Below, piece after piece: positions 5,817-5,934 of a DNA stretch of 5,934 bases. The notes beneath the pieces are model-generated. The model was not told the DNA's origin. It was given only the letters and a program-made list of their open reading frames with translations, and made no database searches. Position 1 is the first letter of the stretch. Each line of letters starts with the position of its first letter. Both the position numbers and the translations under genes were made by a program. Source of the DNA: Chloroflexota bacterium (lineage in GTDB: Bacteria; Chloroflexota; Dehalococcoidia; Lucifugimonadales; Australimonadaceae); contig JAPOOH010000285.1 of NCBI GenBank assembly GCA_026713505.1, positions 1-5,934 on the forward strand. Reading direction: 5' to 3'.

Positions 5817-5934
5817 ATGATCATCGACATCCACGGACACCTGAATGCGCCGCCCGAGCTGTACGCCTACAAGGCCGGGCTGCTCTCCAGCAGGGGAGCC
5901 TATTCACACTGGGGCGGCATACCGGACGAGAAGC
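5817..5934 (+). CDS. Amidohydrolase-family protein, N-terminus (partial)
   Basis: Thirty-nine codons are present before the right edge. They begin MIIDIHGHLNAPPELYAYKA, with the H6-x-H8 pair that binds the metal at the start of the TIM barrel in amidohydrolases. The D-I/x-H-x-H opening and the following residues fit the ACMSD/2-hydroxyacid-decarboxylase-like group (amidohydrolase_2), whose members decarboxylate or hydrolyse aromatic and cyclic acids. The start is fixed by AGGAGG 7 bp upstream. It diverges from the SDR gene across 147 bp, and such pairs are often co-regulated. Most of the protein, including the other metal ligands, lies outside, so the exact reaction is open. Confidence 0.82.
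   Translation, partial: MIIDIHGHLNAPPELYAYKAGLLSSRGAYSHWGGIPDEK

Overview
The window is a compact, GC-rich bacterial chromosomal segment of mostly enzyme genes. The two intergenic repeats at the left end, the N-terminus of a holA-like gene, and the mix of GMC oxidoreductase, SDR, VOC and amidohydrolase genes suggest an uncultured Chloroflexota-type bacterium (Dehalococcoidia/SAR202-like). That assignment is inference from gene style; there is no rRNA or other taxonomic marker here.

Layout, left to right. The minus strand carries the first 22 codons of a probable DNA polymerase III delta subunit (holA, cut by the window edge), then a repeat-rich spacer (about 67-232). Next come three minus-strand genes reading leftwards, probably one transcription unit: a 185-aa protein of unknown function (1317-1874), a PAT/MnaT-type GNAT acetyltransferase (792-1286) and a VOC-fold protein resembling extradiol dioxygenases (233-712). 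A 181-bp divergent spacer separates these from a plus-strand group: a GMC flavoprotein oxidoreductase (2056-3576), a second, unrelated VOC protein 9 bp downstream (3586-4014), and an Mrr-type restriction endonuclease gene (4022-4881) broken by a single-base frameshift. Converging on it with only 5 bp between is a minus-strand short-chain dehydrogenase (4887-5669). A 147-bp divergent spacer then leads to the start of a plus-strand amidohydrolase (from 5817), cut by the right edge.

The GMC, SDR, VOC and amidohydrolase genes would suit oxidation and ring- or C-C-bond cleavage of organic compounds, but no substrate can be read from the sequence. The mrr gene differs in role (defence against modified DNA) and in base composition (its first 60 bases are about 48% GC, against about 68% in a 60-base sample of the GMC gene), so it looks acquired.

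I do not see a clearly undescribed multi-gene system. The points most worth a second look are the frameshifted low-GC mrr gene, a GMC protein with alanine where the second catalytic His/Asn should be, an SDR without the usual tetrad asparagine, the unknown 185-aa protein, and the repeat cluster next to holA.
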